A stretch of 39,896 nucleotides of DNA from Archangiaceae bacterium (GCA_016879935.1 JAACJQ010000057.1:1-39896), one strand, 5' to 3'; counted from the stretch's first letter, positions 1 through 8,106 are shown. Notes: generated from the sequence alone by a model not told the origin. A program made the numbers and translations.

Positions 1-250
1 CGTCTCCGAAGTCGAAGACCTGGGCGATGTTGCCGTGCGAGAGCCCCATCACGATGCGCGCTTCGTTCGTGAACATCGCGATGAAGGCGCGGTTCGCGGC
101 GTAGTGCGGGAGGATCTTCTTGATGACGACGGGCTTCACCACGCCCGGCGCCGGCGAGTAACGCGCGCGGAAGATCTCGGCCATGCCGCCGGCGGCGATA
201 CGTTCGATCAGCTCGTACTTGCCGAACTGAGTGTCTGACGACGAGGGCAC
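1..250 (-). CDS. Serine/threonine protein kinase, N-terminal part (cut by left edge)
   Basis: The minus strand from a GTG at 250 encodes the beginning of a Hanks-type Ser/Thr kinase and continues past the window edge. After a five-residue lead the frame reads DTQFGKYELIERIAAGGMAE, the glycine-rich loop in the form common in myxobacterial kinases, followed by IFRARY and VVIKKILPH. The first Lys of VIKK is the likely ATP-binding lysine. FTNEARIVMGLSHGNIAQVF follows, covering helix C with its conserved Glu and the next strand. Only about 83 residues are visible, so the catalytic HRD and DFG motifs, any transmembrane segment and any sensor domain are outside the window. The gene is divergent from the plus-strand gene at 440. 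The kinase fold is well supported; the substrate is unknown. Confidence 0.85.
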   Translation of the reverse strand, partial: MPSSSDTQFGKYELIERIAAGGMAEIFRARYSPAPGVVKPVVIKKILPHYAANRAFIAMFTNEARIVMGLSHGNIAQVFDFGD

Positions 251-439
251 GGAAATGACGGGGCGGCACCGTATTCCCGCGCGTGGTGGGAGTCGATCGA
301 TTCGAAGGCCGCGACACCCATGGCAGGCCGACAGTTCTCGCGGGCGACGGCTCCTCAGAGTTCCGTGACCACTGGAATGGAACTCGCCGGAATCGTTCGA
401 GCGCCGTGCTGGCCTTGAGGTTGCTCAGGGCCACTCGCC

Positions 440-2797
440 ATGCACGCCTTCGTCATGCTGCTGCTCGCCGTCGTCGCGGACCCCGAGCTTGGCTCAGAAC
501 AACCGGTCGACGCTCCGCGAGTCGGGCGCTCGGCTGGCCTCGAGAGCGGCGCGGCGATCGCCACGATTCCCGGTGGCGCCGTCGTCGTCTTTCGCAGCGA
601 GCGTCGCGGCCAGAGCGATCTGTGGATGACCCGGGTCGATGACAGCGGCCTCGTTCGGACTCCGGCGCGGCGCGTGAGTGACAGCGACGAACTGAACCCG
701 CTCGTGCCGCCGTCGGTCGCGTGCGTGGCCGATCGCTGCGTGGTCGCGTGGCAGACCGGGGAGTTCCCCAAAGGCGATCTGCGCTTCCGCCGCTTCACGC
801 TCGACGGCGTGTCACTCGATCAGTTCGATCAGGTGCTGACGGCCCAGCCGCACCACGAAGGTGACCGATCAGCTGCGGCCACCGCGACCGACGTCGTCGC
901 GCTGTTCACGGTGGCGCGCGGAGCGGGCTCCGAGTTGCTGACCGCGCGCATCTCGCTCGACGGCGCCCTGTCCAACCAGAGGGCGATGGGTCTGGGGAGC
1001 CTGGGAAAGCTGCGTCAGAGCCGCGCCGGCTTCGAGCTCGGGTGTGTCGATCAGCTGGGGCGCGTGGTGCTGCGACGGTTCTCGGCGACGCTCGAGGAGC
1101 AGGGCCAGCAAGTCATCGCCACGCCGCAGAGCGCGCTCGAGTCGTTCAACTCGGTCGATCTCGCGGTCTCTGGAGATCGACTGCTCGTTGCGTGGACGCG
1201 GGTGCTGGCGCGGCCGGGCCTGGGTTCGGAGTTCGAAGTGCTTGGGTGGCTCGATGGCGCTGCGGCGCCGTTCCCGCTCGTCGCGTTGCCCGAGGTGGCG
1301 TTCTCGCCGTCGCTCGTCGTCGATGGCGCACAGTTTCGCGTGACGATGATGTCGCGTGGAGCGGCGACGATCGTGAGTCGGCTCGTCGACCCGATGAGTG
1401 GAGCGCTCGGGCCGCTGACCACAGTCTCGACGCGGCGGTTGCCACAGCCTGCGGTGCTGGTGAGCGCGTTGCTGGGCTCGTCGGTGCTCGTCGCGTTCGA
1501 CGTCTTCGAACACGGGGCGAGCACGATCGACGCGGCCATTCTCTCGGCGGGTACGCCACGTTCGCTGCTGCTCGTCCCCGCGGGGAACTCGCAACGTCAG
1601 GTCGCGATGACTGCGTTCGGTTCGGGCCTTCTCGCCGTCTGGCAGGACTCGCGGAACGTCGAGCAGCACGCAGACGATCTCTTCGCGGCTCGTATTTCGA
1701 GCGATGGCCAGTTGCTGACGGAGCCGTTTCCCGTCGCCGTCGATCCAGCGTTTCAGGGCTTCGCGAGTGTCGCGGCGAACAAGTCGATGGCGCTGGTGGC
1801 CTGGTACGACGAGCGGAACGGGTCGTCGATTCGGGCGGCGCGTATCGACCCGACGGGCACCGTGCTCGACTCCACGCCGCTCGTGATCGCCGAAGACACG
1901 GGCGGGCTCGTGAACTCGCTGTCGTTTCCCGTCGTCGCTACCGATGGAAAGAGCTTCGTCGTTCTCTACTCGGACCTGCGAGACGACACGCTCCGAGTGG
2001 TGCACGTCGCAGTTGACGGAGTGGTCTCGCCTTCGAAGATCGTGCGGCAGGGCAACGGCACGGCCGATCTCGCGTTCGGTGGTGGTCACTATCTGGTGGT
2101 GTCGACCGACGAAGACGTGAACACCTCGAAGTTCGAGGTGTGGCTCACCGTGCTCGGCGCCGACGGTTCGGTGTTCACGCCCGCGAAACGAATCGTCACG
2201 GGCGACGGGCTGCGGTCGTTCCCACGAATCGCGTTCGGAGGCGCGGAGTTTCTCACGGTGTGGGCCGACGGCCACCGCACCAGCGGTTCGAACGTGCTGA
2301 GTGATGTGCGGGCGCTGGCGCTCGACGTCGCGGGGCGCCCCGACGGCGGTCCCTTCGATGTCTCGAGCACAGGAGTCGATCAAGAGCCGGCAATCGCCTT
2401 CGATGGCGCGTCGTTTCAGGTGACGTGGTTCTCGTTCTCGTCGGCGCTCACGACGGCGGTTCGTCGCGCCGTGGTGAATCGAAACCAGGTGCTCTCGACG
2501 ACGCTCGTCTCGGGGCTGCCACGCCTGAGACAGGTCTCGCCTCGCATCGCCTTCAATGGAGACAAGGGTGTGGTCGCGTTCGAGCGGTTCGAGGCAGGCG
2601 CTGAAGCGCAGCGGCTCGTGCTCCGAACCAGCGCCACCTCGAGAGAAACGGGGAGCGCGATCATCTCTGACCCGACGGACACGAATCCTCCTCCCCTCGG
2701 GCTGTCACCGTTCACCTGTCGCTGCGCGGCGTCTCCTGCGTCGGCCCTGCTCGGGGTGCTCGCGCTCGTTCTCGCTTCACGAAAGAGGTCACGATGA
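440..2797 (+). CDS. Secreted repeat protein with MYXO-CTERM-like tail
   Basis: A 785-residue protein with a short N-terminal hydrophobic stretch (FVMLLLAVVA) that looks like a signal peptide. The body repeats units of the type AVWQDSR...DDLFAARISSDGQ and VAWYDERN...IRAARIDPTG, about 50-60 residues apart. This pattern suggests a beta-propeller-like secreted protein. The C-terminus has two cysteines (CRC), a hydrophobic segment (ALLGVLALVLA) and a basic end (SRKRSR). That is the layout of MYXO-CTERM tails, which are processed for surface attachment in myxobacteria. The ATG at 440 has only a weak ribosome site (AGGG at 427-430). The stop overlaps the start of the next gene by four bases (ATGA), so the two are probably co-translated. 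The ligand or enzymatic role is unknown. The tail call is by eye and is the main functional clue. Confidence 0.75.
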   Translation: MHAFVMLLLAVVADPELGSEQPVDAPRVGRSAGLESGAAIATIPGGAVVVFRSERRGQSDLWMTRVDDSGLVRTPARRVSDSDELNPLVPPSVACVADRCVVAWQTGEFPKGDLRFRRFTLDGVSLDQFDQVLTAQPHHEGDRSAAATATDVVALFTVARGAGSELLTARISLDGALSNQRAMGLGSLGKLRQSRAGFELGCVDQLGRVVLRRFSATLEEQGQQVIATPQSALESFNSVDLAVSGDRLLVAWTRVLARPGLGSEFEVLGWLDGAAAPFPLVALPEVAFSPSLVVDGAQFRVTMMSRGAATIVSRLVDPMSGALGPLTTVSTRRLPQPAVLVSALLGSSVLVAFDVFEHGASTIDAAILSAGTPRSLLLVPAGNSQRQVAMTAFGSGLLAVWQDSRNVEQHADDLFAARISSDGQLLTEPFPVAVDPAFQGFASVAANKSMALVAWYDERNGSSIRAARIDPTGTVLDSTPLVIAEDTGGLVNSLSFPVVATDGKSFVVLYSDLRDDTLRVVHVAVDGVVSPSKIVRQGNGTADLAFGGGHYLVVSTDEDVNTSKFEVWLTVLGADGSVFTPAKRIVTGDGLRSFPRIAFGGAEFLTVWADGHRTSGSNVLSDVRALALDVAGRPDGGPFDVSSTGVDQEPAIAFDGASFQVTWFSFSSALTTAVRRAVVNRNQVLSTTLVSGLPRLRQVSPRIAFNGDKGVVAFERFEAGAEAQRLVLRTSATSRETGSAIISDPTDTNPPPLGLSPFTCRCAASPASALLGVLALVLASRKRSR

Positions 2798-3855
2798 AGA
2801 GGCTGATTGGAGTCGTCATGGCGGCGTTTGCGTTCGTCTCGTGCACCGAGGAGTGCATGACGACGCGCGATTGCGGACCGTCGATGACGTGCGCGCAGTC
2901 GCGCTGTGCGGTGCTCGACGGGGGGGCGGGCGGCGGTGCTGCCAGTGCCGGTGGTGCTGCGAGTGCCGGTGGCTCTGCGAGTGCCGGTGGCTCTGCGAGC
3001 GCCGGAGGTGCCGCGAGCGCTGGCGGTTCTGCGAGCGCCGGAGGGTCCGCGAGCGCTGGTGGTTCTGCGAGCGCCGGAGGTTCCGCGAGCGCTGGTGGCT
3101 CCGCGATCGCGGGAGGGCAGGGCGGCGGCACGTTCAATCCCGCAGGCGCGTACGAAGCGCGGCTCACCGGCTCACAGGCGAGTCCATCGACCGATGCCGG
3201 CCCGATCGGACGAATCGACTTCACCATCGGCTCGGTCGACGGCGGCGCATCGGTGCTTTCGTGGGCGGGGACGCACAGCGCAGGTGCGGAGCTGACGCTT
3301 CGGTTCGGGGCGCCCGGTGGCCTCGCGCTGCAACAGGGCTTCACGCCCGACATCGCGCTCGTGACCGACGGCGGTTCGACGAGCGGGTCGAGCACCATTC
3401 CGCTGCCCGCGACCGCAGGGCTCTCGAGTCACCTCGCGTTCGTCGAGGTTCGTACGGGCTCGACGACGATCGCGCGCGGCCAGGTGCTCCCGCGGCCCTC
3501 TGGCTTCGCGACCGTTCAGATCTCGCTGCCCGATGGCGGTGTCGCGGCCGGTGGTCACTTCGTCATTCCCCTCGATGGTGGCGCTCCAGTGCCCGGTCGC
3601 AGCTCCTACCTGCTCGACTTCCCCGGCATGACGAGCGTCGACTCCGCGGTCGTTCGCCAGGGTGGCCCTGGCGCAACGGGCCCGCTCATTCTCGAGCTCC
3701 AGCTCATGCAGGGCGTCGGTCAGGCCGCGCGTGCGGCCGGCTTCTTCGACGCGGTGACGCTCGCGGTCGCGAACACCGATGGTGGCGTCTTCGTCGAAGT
3801 GCGTGACGAGTCCATCGACGCAGGCTTCCGCGGGCAGGTGGTGATTCACCAGTAG
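2794..3855 (+). CDS. Lipoprotein with Ala-Ser-Ala-Gly-Gly hexapeptide repeats
   Basis: A 353-residue predicted lipoprotein. The N-terminus is MKRLIGVVMAAFAFVSC, a signal peptide ending in a lipobox-like FVSC with Cys17 as the lipidated residue. A short Cys-rich segment follows (EECMTTRDCGPSMTCAQSRC), as in many myxobacterial outer-membrane lipoproteins. Residues 49-108 are ten tandem hexapeptides of the type (A/S)ASAGG, a flexible linker. The C-terminal 230 residues are rich in beta-type sequence with no motif I recognise. ATG at 2794 overlaps the stop of the upstream MYXO-CTERM protein, which suggests both act at the cell surface. Many antisense frames across the repeat stay open only because of the repeat composition. 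The lipoprotein call is firm; the function is unknown. Confidence 0.8.
   Translation: MKRLIGVVMAAFAFVSCTEECMTTRDCGPSMTCAQSRCAVLDGGAGGGAASAGGAASAGGSASAGGSASAGGAASAGGSASAGGSASAGGSASAGGSASAGGSAIAGGQGGGTFNPAGAYEARLTGSQASPSTDAGPIGRIDFTIGSVDGGASVLSWAGTHSAGAELTLRFGAPGGLALQQGFTPDIALVTDGGSTSGSSTIPLPATAGLSSHLAFVEVRTGSTTIARGQVLPRPSGFATVQISLPDGGVAAGGHFVIPLDGGAPVPGRSSYLLDFPGMTSVDSAVVRQGGPGATGPLILELQLMQGVGQAARAAGFFDAVTLAVANTDGGVFVEVRDESIDAGFRGQVVIHQ
2938..3117 (+). repeat. Ten 18-bp tandem repeats coding (A/S)ASAGG
   Basis: Ten consecutive 18-base units inside the lipoprotein gene, each coding Ala/Ser-Ala-Ser-Ala-Gly-Gly. The last unit has Ile in place of the third-position Ser. Units differ mostly at wobble positions (for example GCCGGTGG, GCCGGAGG, GCTGGTGG). 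The array is therefore old enough to have diverged, yet regular enough to change copy number by slippage in whole codons. Confidence 0.9.
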
Positions 3856-3884
3856 CGCTCACGCGCAGCCGATATGCTGGCGGC

Positions 3885-4847
3885 GTGCGAACTCTGTTGC
3901 TGCTCAGTTGCTGCGTCGCGGTGACCGCCGTGGCGCAGCCGGTGGTGCTGCTCTTCCCGGCGGTGGGAACCACGTCGCAGGTCACGCTGTCGGGTCGGGT
4001 CTTGAAGAACGGCCCTTCAGGCGGCAGCTCGGTGATCTCCAAGAACCTGCGTCGCCTCACCACCAGCAACTGGGAGGGCGCGGAGGTCGACGTTCGTTTT
4101 CAGAACCAGCAGACGCTGGTGAAGAGCGGGCACGACGGCAACTTCGAGGCGACGTTCTCTGCCGGCAAGACGCCATTCCCGACCGGGTTGTGGACGGCCG
4201 AAGCCGGTGTGAAGGGCGCAGAGCCGGGCAGGGCGACGGTCGACGTCATGGCCGCCGATGCTCCGTTCTTCGTCATCAGCGACTTCGACGACACCATCGC
4301 CATCACCAACGTGCTCGAGCGCCGCAAGTTCGTCGAGAACGTGTTCGCGAAGGACGAGCTCACGCAGCCTGTCGTGCCCGGCATGTCGGCCTTCTATGGC
4401 TGTCTGCGCGCGAAGCCCTCGAAGCCGGTGTTCGCGCTCGTGAGCGGTTCGCCGGTGCAATACGTCACGCGCGTCTCGCGCTTCCTGCAGATGCACGACT
4501 TCCCCGTGTTCGGGCTGTACCTGCGCGACCTCGGGCCCAACACGCTGTCTGACTACAAGCAGCCGATCATTCGTTCGCTGCTCAAGGCGGTGCCCGGCCC
4601 CGTGGTGCTCGTCGGCGACTCGGGAGAACACGACCCCGAGGTGTACGCGCAGATTCGCTCCGAGTTCCCCGAGCGCGTGAAGGCGATCTTCATTCGAAAC
4701 GCCGGCCGCGCCGAAGACGCGAAGCGCTTCGAGGGCATGACGTTGTTCGAGACGCCGAAAGACGCTGCCCTGGTGGCGGCAACCCAGGGGCTGCTCGAGA
4801 AGAAGTGCGCCGAGGCCATCTCGCTCGGTGATGGAGGAGTTCCGTGA
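3885..4847 (+). CDS. App1-like (DUF2183) phosphatase, secreted
   Basis: A 320-residue protein with a signal peptide (MRTLLLLSCCVAVTAVAQ), so probably periplasmic or exported. Residues 20-125 form a beta-rich N-terminal region. From residue 129 the sequence reads FFVISDFDDTIAITN, with the DxDxT phosphatase motif at D133, D135 and T137. It is followed by FALVSGSPVQYVTRVSRFL and VLVGDSGEHDPEVYA. These are the three hallmark blocks of the App1/DUF2183 catalytic domain, related to the LNS2 domain of lipins; the yeast member is a phosphatidate phosphatase. The GTG start at 3885 lies 29 bases after the preceding stop. The stop overlaps the next start (GTGA). The family is clear; a phosphatidate or other phospholipid substrate is inferred from the family. 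Confidence 0.85.
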   Translation: MRTLLLLSCCVAVTAVAQPVVLLFPAVGTTSQVTLSGRVLKNGPSGGSSVISKNLRRLTTSNWEGAEVDVRFQNQQTLVKSGHDGNFEATFSAGKTPFPTGLWTAEAGVKGAEPGRATVDVMAADAPFFVISDFDDTIAITNVLERRKFVENVFAKDELTQPVVPGMSAFYGCLRAKPSKPVFALVSGSPVQYVTRVSRFLQMHDFPVFGLYLRDLGPNTLSDYKQPIIRSLLKAVPGPVVLVGDSGEHDPEVYAQIRSEFPERVKAIFIRNAGRAEDAKRFEGMTLFETPKDAALVAATQGLLEKKCAEAISLGDGGVP

Positions 4848-5629
4848 GAGTCGCGTTCGTTGCGTTGGTGGTCGTGGTTGCAGGGTGCCGGTCGTCGTCG
4901 ACGGTCGACGCGGGGCCGAAGAAGCCGATCGAGAAGCTCGAACCGCTCGAGGCCGTGAAGGGCCCGCGTGTCGTGACCGATGCGTCGGCCGCCGATGAAC
5001 GCGAGGCGATCTTCCAGATCGTTCCGCTCCAGGTCGTGGGCCCGGCTGCTCCCGAGAAGGCCGTGCGCCTCGAGCTCGATGGTGAGTCCGTGAAGTCCAA
5101 CGGAGCGCCCTTCGACTTGAAGACCGTGAAGCAGGACGACGACGTGATCCTCGTGCCGGTCGGAGAGACGTACCTGGTGCAGACCGCGGCCGTGCTGGCG
5201 GCGCTCGATGACGTCGGCGCCGATGCGTACCTGCAGCACCCCGACCTGCCGATCGCGTGGCCGATCGACCTGCGAGACGAAGGCGCCTTCCAGTCGTGGA
5301 TCGACGATCCCGAGCCAGGAAAGGTGCGGGTGATTCAGCGCGCTGACGGCTTCGAGGTGCAGACCAACCTCGGCAAGCTGCCCGGGCAGGACCCGAACGG
5401 CCCGACGGTGCCGGTGCGGGGTGGCCAGCTCGATCTGAAGACCCTCGCCCGCGGCCTCGAGAAGGTGTCGCTGCGCTTCAAGACGAAAGACGTCTGCTTC
5501 GTGCCCTCGTTCGGCATGGAGCTTCAGCAGGTCAGCCGCGCCATTGCCGCGAACTGGAAGTCGGCCGACGTCGCGTGGTTTCCCACCGCGTGCCTCGTCT
5601 ACCCACGCCCTCGCGCGAAGACGCCATGA
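4844..5629 (+). CDS. Predicted lipoprotein of unknown function
   Basis: A 261-residue protein starting at a GTG that overlaps the stop of the phosphatase gene by four bases. MRVAFVALVVVVAGC is a lipoprotein signal with lipobox VAGC and Cys15 as the modified residue. The mature part is acidic and hydrophilic. It includes a segment near residues 85-110 (DLKTVKQDDDVILVPVGETY) and a C-terminal segment (CFVPSFGMELQQVSRAI). I recognise no family. The tight coupling to the phosphatase and to the next two small genes suggests one transcription unit and a common envelope role. Confidence 0.65.
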   Translation: MRVAFVALVVVVAGCRSSSTVDAGPKKPIEKLEPLEAVKGPRVVTDASAADEREAIFQIVPLQVVGPAAPEKAVRLELDGESVKSNGAPFDLKTVKQDDDVILVPVGETYLVQTAAVLAALDDVGADAYLQHPDLPIAWPIDLRDEGAFQSWIDDPEPGKVRVIQRADGFEVQTNLGKLPGQDPNGPTVPVRGGQLDLKTLARGLEKVSLRFKTKDVCFVPSFGMELQQVSRAIAANWKSADVAWFPTACLVYPRPRAKTP

Positions 5630-5748
5630 GCGAGAAGAAGAGCGACCTCGGGCAGATCCTCATGGGCCTGCTGATCGGCGCGGCCTGTGCGATCGCGTTG
5701 AAGGCCCTCATCTGGATCGCGCCGTTGATGATGTTCGTGGGTGATTGA
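5626..5748 (+). CDS. 40-residue single-span membrane protein
   Basis: A small ORF, ATG at 5626 overlapping the stop of the lipoprotein gene (ATGA) and ending TGA at 5746-5748, which shares one base with the next ATG. The product begins MSEKKSDLGQILMGLLIG and then continues hydrophobic to the end (AACAIALKALIWIAPLMMFV, then GD). It is therefore a cytoplasmic Lys-containing head plus one or two short membrane spans. Support comes from the exact end-to-start packing on both sides and from composition; I know no family. It could be a regulatory or accessory membrane peptide. Confidence 0.6.
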   Translation: MSEKKSDLGQILMGLLIGAACAIALKALIWIAPLMMFVGD

Positions 5749-6209
5749 TGAACGCGTCGGCCGTCATCGCTGCGGCCCGTGCGCTGCAAGGCGCGCTCGG
5801 GTTGTTCCATGGAGATCTCGCCGTGGTGGTCGTCGGTGAGACGGTCGAGGTGCTGCACCCGGTCGCGAGCCTCGATGCCATGAAGCACGGCGATCAGAAC
5901 CGCCGCGCGCACGAGCTGGTGGGGCAGCCGCGCGATCCCGAGGGGCTGGTTGCTGCTGGCGATCGGCTCCGAGGGCAGCCCTCACGAGGCCAGCTCGTCG
6001 CTTCGACGGTCGGGGCGGCGCTCGCGAGACTCGAGCAGCACCTCGCGTCGACCCAGCGCGGCGTGTTGCCGTTCGCGGCGTTCGTCGCGACGCTCCCAGC
6101 CGAGGCGACGTGTTTGGTGGTCGAAGGTGGCCCCGTCGATCGCACGACCATCGTCATCGTCGACGGCGGCGTTTCGCTTCTGCTCGACTACGCCGGCGAC
6201 GGCCCGTGA
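5748..6209 (+). CDS. Hypothetical protein, about 153 residues
   Basis: ATG at 5748 shares its A with the TGA of the 40-residue membrane protein gene. A TTG three bases upstream is a less likely start. The product has no signal peptide. It begins NASAVIAAARALQGALG, has a beta-type segment LAVVVVGETVEVLHP, a central Arg/Gln-rich part, and ends with TTIVIVDGGVSLLLDYAGDG. The alternation of helix and strand suggests a small soluble alpha/beta domain. No motif is recognised. It is the last gene of the plus-strand string from 440 and is convergent with the DUF2378 gene three bases away, with no obvious terminator between them. Confidence 0.55.
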   Translation: MNASAVIAAARALQGALGLFHGDLAVVVVGETVEVLHPVASLDAMKHGDQNRRAHELVGQPRDPEGLVAAGDRLRGQPSRGQLVASTVGAALARLEQHLASTQRGVLPFAAFVATLPAEATCLVVEGGPVDRTTIVIVDGGVSLLLDYAGDGP

Positions 6210-6212
6210 GCG

Positions 6213-6755
6213 TCAGTCCCACTTGCAGCGGTAGGTCGTGCCTTCCGAGTCGCGCAGCTTCACCTCGACGCTGCAGTTCTTCGCGCCAATCGTCTCGAGC
6301 GCCGCTTGAATCACGCCCTGGTTCACGAACGGCACGTGCACCTCGTTGATCCACAGCTCGTACTCGCTGTCTGAGATGGGCGTGACGCGGTCTTCGGTGA
6401 AGTTGTTGCCGGTGCGGAACGAGCGGCTGATGCGGCCGAACGCGCGGCGCGGCCCCACCACCTTCAGCGTCGTCATCAAGGCCCGGCCGATGAGGGTCTT
6501 CTCGTACTCGTGAATGAAGAGCTGCCCGAGCCTGTACTCGGCGATCGGCACCGACTGCTGCGGAAAGAGCGCCTGCGCCACGCAGCTCGTCGCGGCCTTC
6601 CACACGTCGGCGGGGTAGGCGGCCTGCAGCTTCGTGACGTCGACGCCGAGCTTGCTCAGCGGCTCCTTCAGCTCGGGCTTTCGCGCGTTCACGATTCGTA
6701 CGAGCGCTTCGAACACGCTCGCGAAGACGACACGTTCGCTGGGCGGAACTGCCAT
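6213..6755 (-). CDS. DUF2378 / TIGR02265 family protein
   Basis: A 180-residue minus-strand protein from ATG at 6755 (MAVPPSERVVFASVFEALVR). It matches what I know of the myxobacterial paralogous family DUF2378/TIGR02265. The shared features are a domain of about 180 residues, a central ...LGQLFIHEYEKTLIGRAL, then VVGPRRAFGRISRSFRTGNN and the late YELWINEVHVPF. A frame open further upstream (to 6998) belongs to composition, because the lipoprotein gene occupies that stretch in another frame. The gene starts four bases after that lipoprotein stop, so the pair is likely an operon. The role of this family is not known. Its presence is one of the better hints that the genome is myxobacterial. Confidence 0.75.
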   Translation of the reverse strand: MAVPPSERVVFASVFEALVRIVNARKPELKEPLSKLGVDVTKLQAAYPADVWKAATSCVAQALFPQQSVPIAEYRLGQLFIHEYEKTLIGRALMTTLKVVGPRRAFGRISRSFRTGNNFTEDRVTPISDSEYELWINEVHVPFVNQGVIQAALETIGAKNCSVEVKLRDSEGTTYRCKWD

Positions 6756-6759
6756 GACC

Positions 6760-7089
6760 TCAGATGCCTTCGGGGCCGACGCACACGGGCGTCGACGAGT
6801 TTCGCTCGGTCTTGCACACGTACCCTGCGCGACAGTCCATCGAGGTGCGGCACGAGCGCAGACAGCCCGGCACGTCACGGCCCACGGCGTTGTCGACACA
6901 GATGCTGCCTGCGGGGCACGCGGCTCCACCGACGGTGCAGCCGAGCGAGCAGTAGCCACCCGGCGTGAAGTCACGGTTGAGACAGAGCCCCGCGCCACAG
7001 TCCTTCTCGGTGGTGCAGGCGTCGCCGATGGTGGCTCCGCAGCCGGTCAGGGTGACGAGCAACGTGGCAATCAGAAGGAGCGGACGCAC
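6760..7089 (-). CDS. Small Cys-rich lipoprotein
   Basis: A 109-residue protein read from a GTG at 7089, MRPLLLIATLLVTLTGC, with lipobox LTGC and Cys17 as the lipid-modified residue. The mature part has twelve further cysteines in EGF-like spacing. Examples are DACTTEKDCGAGLCL, GGYCSLGC, CPAGSIC, CLRSCRTSMDCRAGYVC and PVC. This is the pattern of myxobacterial Cys-rich lipoproteins in which each short loop is held by disulfides. A longer frame reaches 7890, but its upstream part overlaps the secreted protein gene on the other strand and has no membrane or lipobox signal, so the GTG is preferred. It is followed after four bases by the DUF2378 gene. Confidence 0.7.
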   Translation of the reverse strand: MRPLLLIATLLVTLTGCGATIGDACTTEKDCGAGLCLNRDFTPGGYCSLGCTVGGAACPAGSICVDNAVGRDVPGCLRSCRTSMDCRAGYVCKTERNSSTPVCVGPEGI

Positions 7090-7170
7090 CGCCACACCAT
7101 GCTTCCGCGCAGCCTTCGCATCAACTTTCTGCCGGGCATCTTTCCGTGTGGGCGGGGTTTGAGGGAAAAC

Positions 7171-8100
7171 ATGCCCATGCTGCTGCCGCTCCTGCTCGCC
7201 GCGACTCCGTTTCCTGCGCCGGCTCCCGTGACCCTCGAGAACTGCGCGCGCGCCGCCTGCACCACCGCCGCCGACGTTCGCGTCGGCAAGTGCCTCGCGC
7301 CCAACGTGGAGTCGGTCGATCTGATGGTCGTCGATCGCCCCACCGAGCGGCGCGTGCTCTGGGCCACCTCGAATCATCTCGGTGAGGTGACTGACTTCTC
7401 GGTGCAGCAGGCCGATCTCGACGGCGACGGCTCCAACGAGCTCATCGTGGCGAGCCTCATGAGCGAGTCGAACGGCATGGCGATTCGTTCGTGGGACGTG
7501 TCGATCGTCGACGGCAAGGAAGACGTCGCGCTGCACGTGGTCGCGCACGATCTCGGCGCCGACCTCCTCAAAGGCCAGACACTCCTCGTCACCGAGTGGA
7601 GCTGGGTCGGGCTCGAGAAGGAGAACGCGCTCTTCTTCATCGGCCGCGAGTACGCGTACCGCTCGGGCAACCTGATTCCCACGAAGAGCCCGGTGCTGCG
7701 GCGCCGCTACACGAACGAGTTCGAGAAGGAGCGCCTCGCCGCATTCGAGAAGAGCACCGATCGCCTGCTGCCGGGCCGCGCGTTCCTCTCGCACCCGTCC
7801 ACCACGAAGGGCGCCGACGACCCGCCGAAGTCGTTCAAGCTGGGCACCATCAAGGCCGTGACGCGTGACGAGCCCGAGTACGAGGTGCACGCCGAAGACG
7901 AGAAGGGCCAGCTCGTCGCGTTCTCGTCAGACGGTGAAGGTGGGCCCGTGGTTCGCCTGGGCGACTTCAAGAGCAAGCGGCTGTTCCCGCTGCGCTACTG
8001 GCCGAAGGATCTCGAAGGCGCGCTGCTCGGGCACTTCGTGTCGATGGGGCTCTCGAGCGAGGGGCAGCCGACGGGCGTGATGTTCGTGCAGGAGAAGTGA
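7171..8100 (+). CDS. Secreted protein with a DLDGDG calcium-type motif
   Basis: A 309-residue protein. The ATG at 7171 is chosen because GAGGG lies at 7161-7165, about five bases upstream, and the product then begins with a clear signal peptide (MPMLLPLLLAATPFPA). An alternative ATG lies two codons downstream. The mature protein has CARAACTTAADVRVGKC near its start and QADLDGDGSNELIVASL around residue 90. The latter resembles the Asp-rich loop of FG-GAP/VCBS repeat units, which binds calcium. Only one such loop is evident. The remainder is unassigned. It is divergent from the Cys-rich lipoprotein and convergent with the PilZ gene six bases away. Confidence 0.65.
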   Translation: MPMLLPLLLAATPFPAPAPVTLENCARAACTTAADVRVGKCLAPNVESVDLMVVDRPTERRVLWATSNHLGEVTDFSVQQADLDGDGSNELIVASLMSESNGMAIRSWDVSIVDGKEDVALHVVAHDLGADLLKGQTLLVTEWSWVGLEKENALFFIGREYAYRSGNLIPTKSPVLRRRYTNEFEKERLAAFEKSTDRLLPGRAFLSHPSTTKGADDPPKSFKLGTIKAVTRDEPEYEVHAEDEKGQLVAFSSDGEGGPVVRLGDFKSKRLFPLRYWPKDLEGALLGHFVSMGLSSEGQPTGVMFVQEK

Positions 8101-8106
8101 CGCGAG

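Noticed and set aside
410-425. Sigma-54-like TGGC-N7-TTGCT before the gene at 440
   Set aside because: Spacing of GG and GC fits, but the implied transcription start near 436 leaves about four bases before the ATG, and the -24 block lacks the usual CAC.
869-2383. Long minus-strand open frame opposite the MYXO-CTERM protein gene
   Set aside because: Arg/His-rich composition typical of the antisense of GC-rich genes, with no signal or motif; the plus strand has a signal peptide and repeats.
2712-3398. Minus-strand frame with repeated Pro-Pro-Ala-Leu-Ala-Glu units
   Set aside because: It is the mirror of the 18-base repeat in the lipoprotein gene. The plus-strand frame has a lipobox and a better gene context.
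6755-6998. N-terminal extension of the DUF2378 frame
   Set aside because: This stretch is coded by the Cys-rich lipoprotein in another frame; the extension is low-quality Arg/Ala/Ser sequence.
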